From Thiodiazotropha sp037382205 (GTDB lineage: Bacteria; Pseudomonadota; Gammaproteobacteria; Chromatiales; Chromatiaceae): a DNA stretch of 64,000 nucleotides. The notes under the pieces were generated by a model, which saw nothing but the letters and a program-made list of their open reading frames with translations, was not told where the DNA came from and did not search any database. Location of the stretch: NCBI GenBank assembly GCA_037382205.1, contig JARRQD010000022.1:7720-71719 (forward strand), given 5' to 3'. The translations under genes were made by a program, and so were the position numbers. This document shows positions 63,859 through 64,000 of this stretch, one piece after another (positions within the stretch are counted from its first letter, which is position 1; the number at the start of each line of letters is the position of its first letter).

Positions 63859-64000
63859 AAATCCCCCGCTTTTTCTGCCGATAATAATTAACCAAGTTTA
63901 ACACTTGGGTATAGTCATCTCTACACCGCAAGTCTATAGTTTGTAGAAGCTGCAGCGGCAACGCAGCGAGTGATTGCCGGCAGAGTAAGTGCTAAAAAAA

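Noticed and set aside
1..64000. tRNA or rRNA genes
   Set aside because: I looked in the intergenic regions for cloverleaf ends and TPsiC-like sequence and saw none; a covariance-model search would be needed to exclude them.

Overview
The window looks like a scaffold from a free-living or symbiotic gammaproteobacterium, possibly a sulfur-oxidising Chromatiales-type lineage (inference). The basis is the gene order purB-hflD-mnmA-rluE-csp-clpS-clpA-infA, an aa3-type cytochrome c oxidase operon with SURF1 and Cox11, and generally gammaproteobacterial protein sequences. Two runs of N (22312-22362 and 30113-30137) show that it is a draft scaffold. No rRNA, tRNA or CRISPR array was recognised.

Layout. 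1-1702: a MITE-like element with terminal inverted repeats, then a haem-copper oxidase subunit I-like membrane protein. 1709-6808: small exported proteins, an RTX calcium-binding repeat protein, and a 722-residue protein carrying an EExGH block and a strongly cationic 11-residue repeat array. 6833-7726: a UbiA/MenA-type prenyltransferase. 8084-20330: a co-directional, mostly translationally overlapping cluster of nine genes, seven of which encode multihaem cytochromes c. 20702-25073: NudF, a two-domain lipoprotein with low-complexity linkers, DUF1304, an IS4-type transposase remnant and a GNAT protein. 25176-34925: housekeeping genes. 35323-43974: a DUF2333 gene and the cytochrome c oxidase operon, in which ctaD is broken by a frameshift. 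44512-47317: a broken cation P-type ATPase. 47663-63858: a basic coiled-coil protein, an SLC13 transporter, a GlcG-like protein, an EF-G paralogue, a receiver/degenerate GGDEF-EAL protein, two overlapping dynamin/Era-like GTPases, DUF2461, two small proteins and a CPA2 antiporter.

The most exciting region is 8084-20330. I count 49 CXXCH haem-binding sites plus two CX4CH and one CX3CH variants, i.e. up to 52 haems. They lie in a surface-type octahaem protein with a GlyGly-CTERM-like tail, a heptahaem, an octahaem lipoprotein, a hexahaem, a NapH/NosR-type polyferredoxin fused to a periplasmic octahaem domain, a trihaem and an NHL-propeller/dodecahaem fusion. The cluster also encodes an outer-membrane beta-barrel candidate and a tiny Cys-rich membrane protein. 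This is the parts list of a complete inner-membrane-to-surface electron conduit, comparable in logic to Mtr/Pcc/Ext porin-cytochrome systems but with a different quinone-side module. The direction of electron flow and the partner are unknown.

Secondary points are two gene breaks that may be real decay or assembly errors (ctaD, P-type ATPase), a MITE copy whose terminus supplies the rluE stop codon, and the RTX/cationic-repeat locus.
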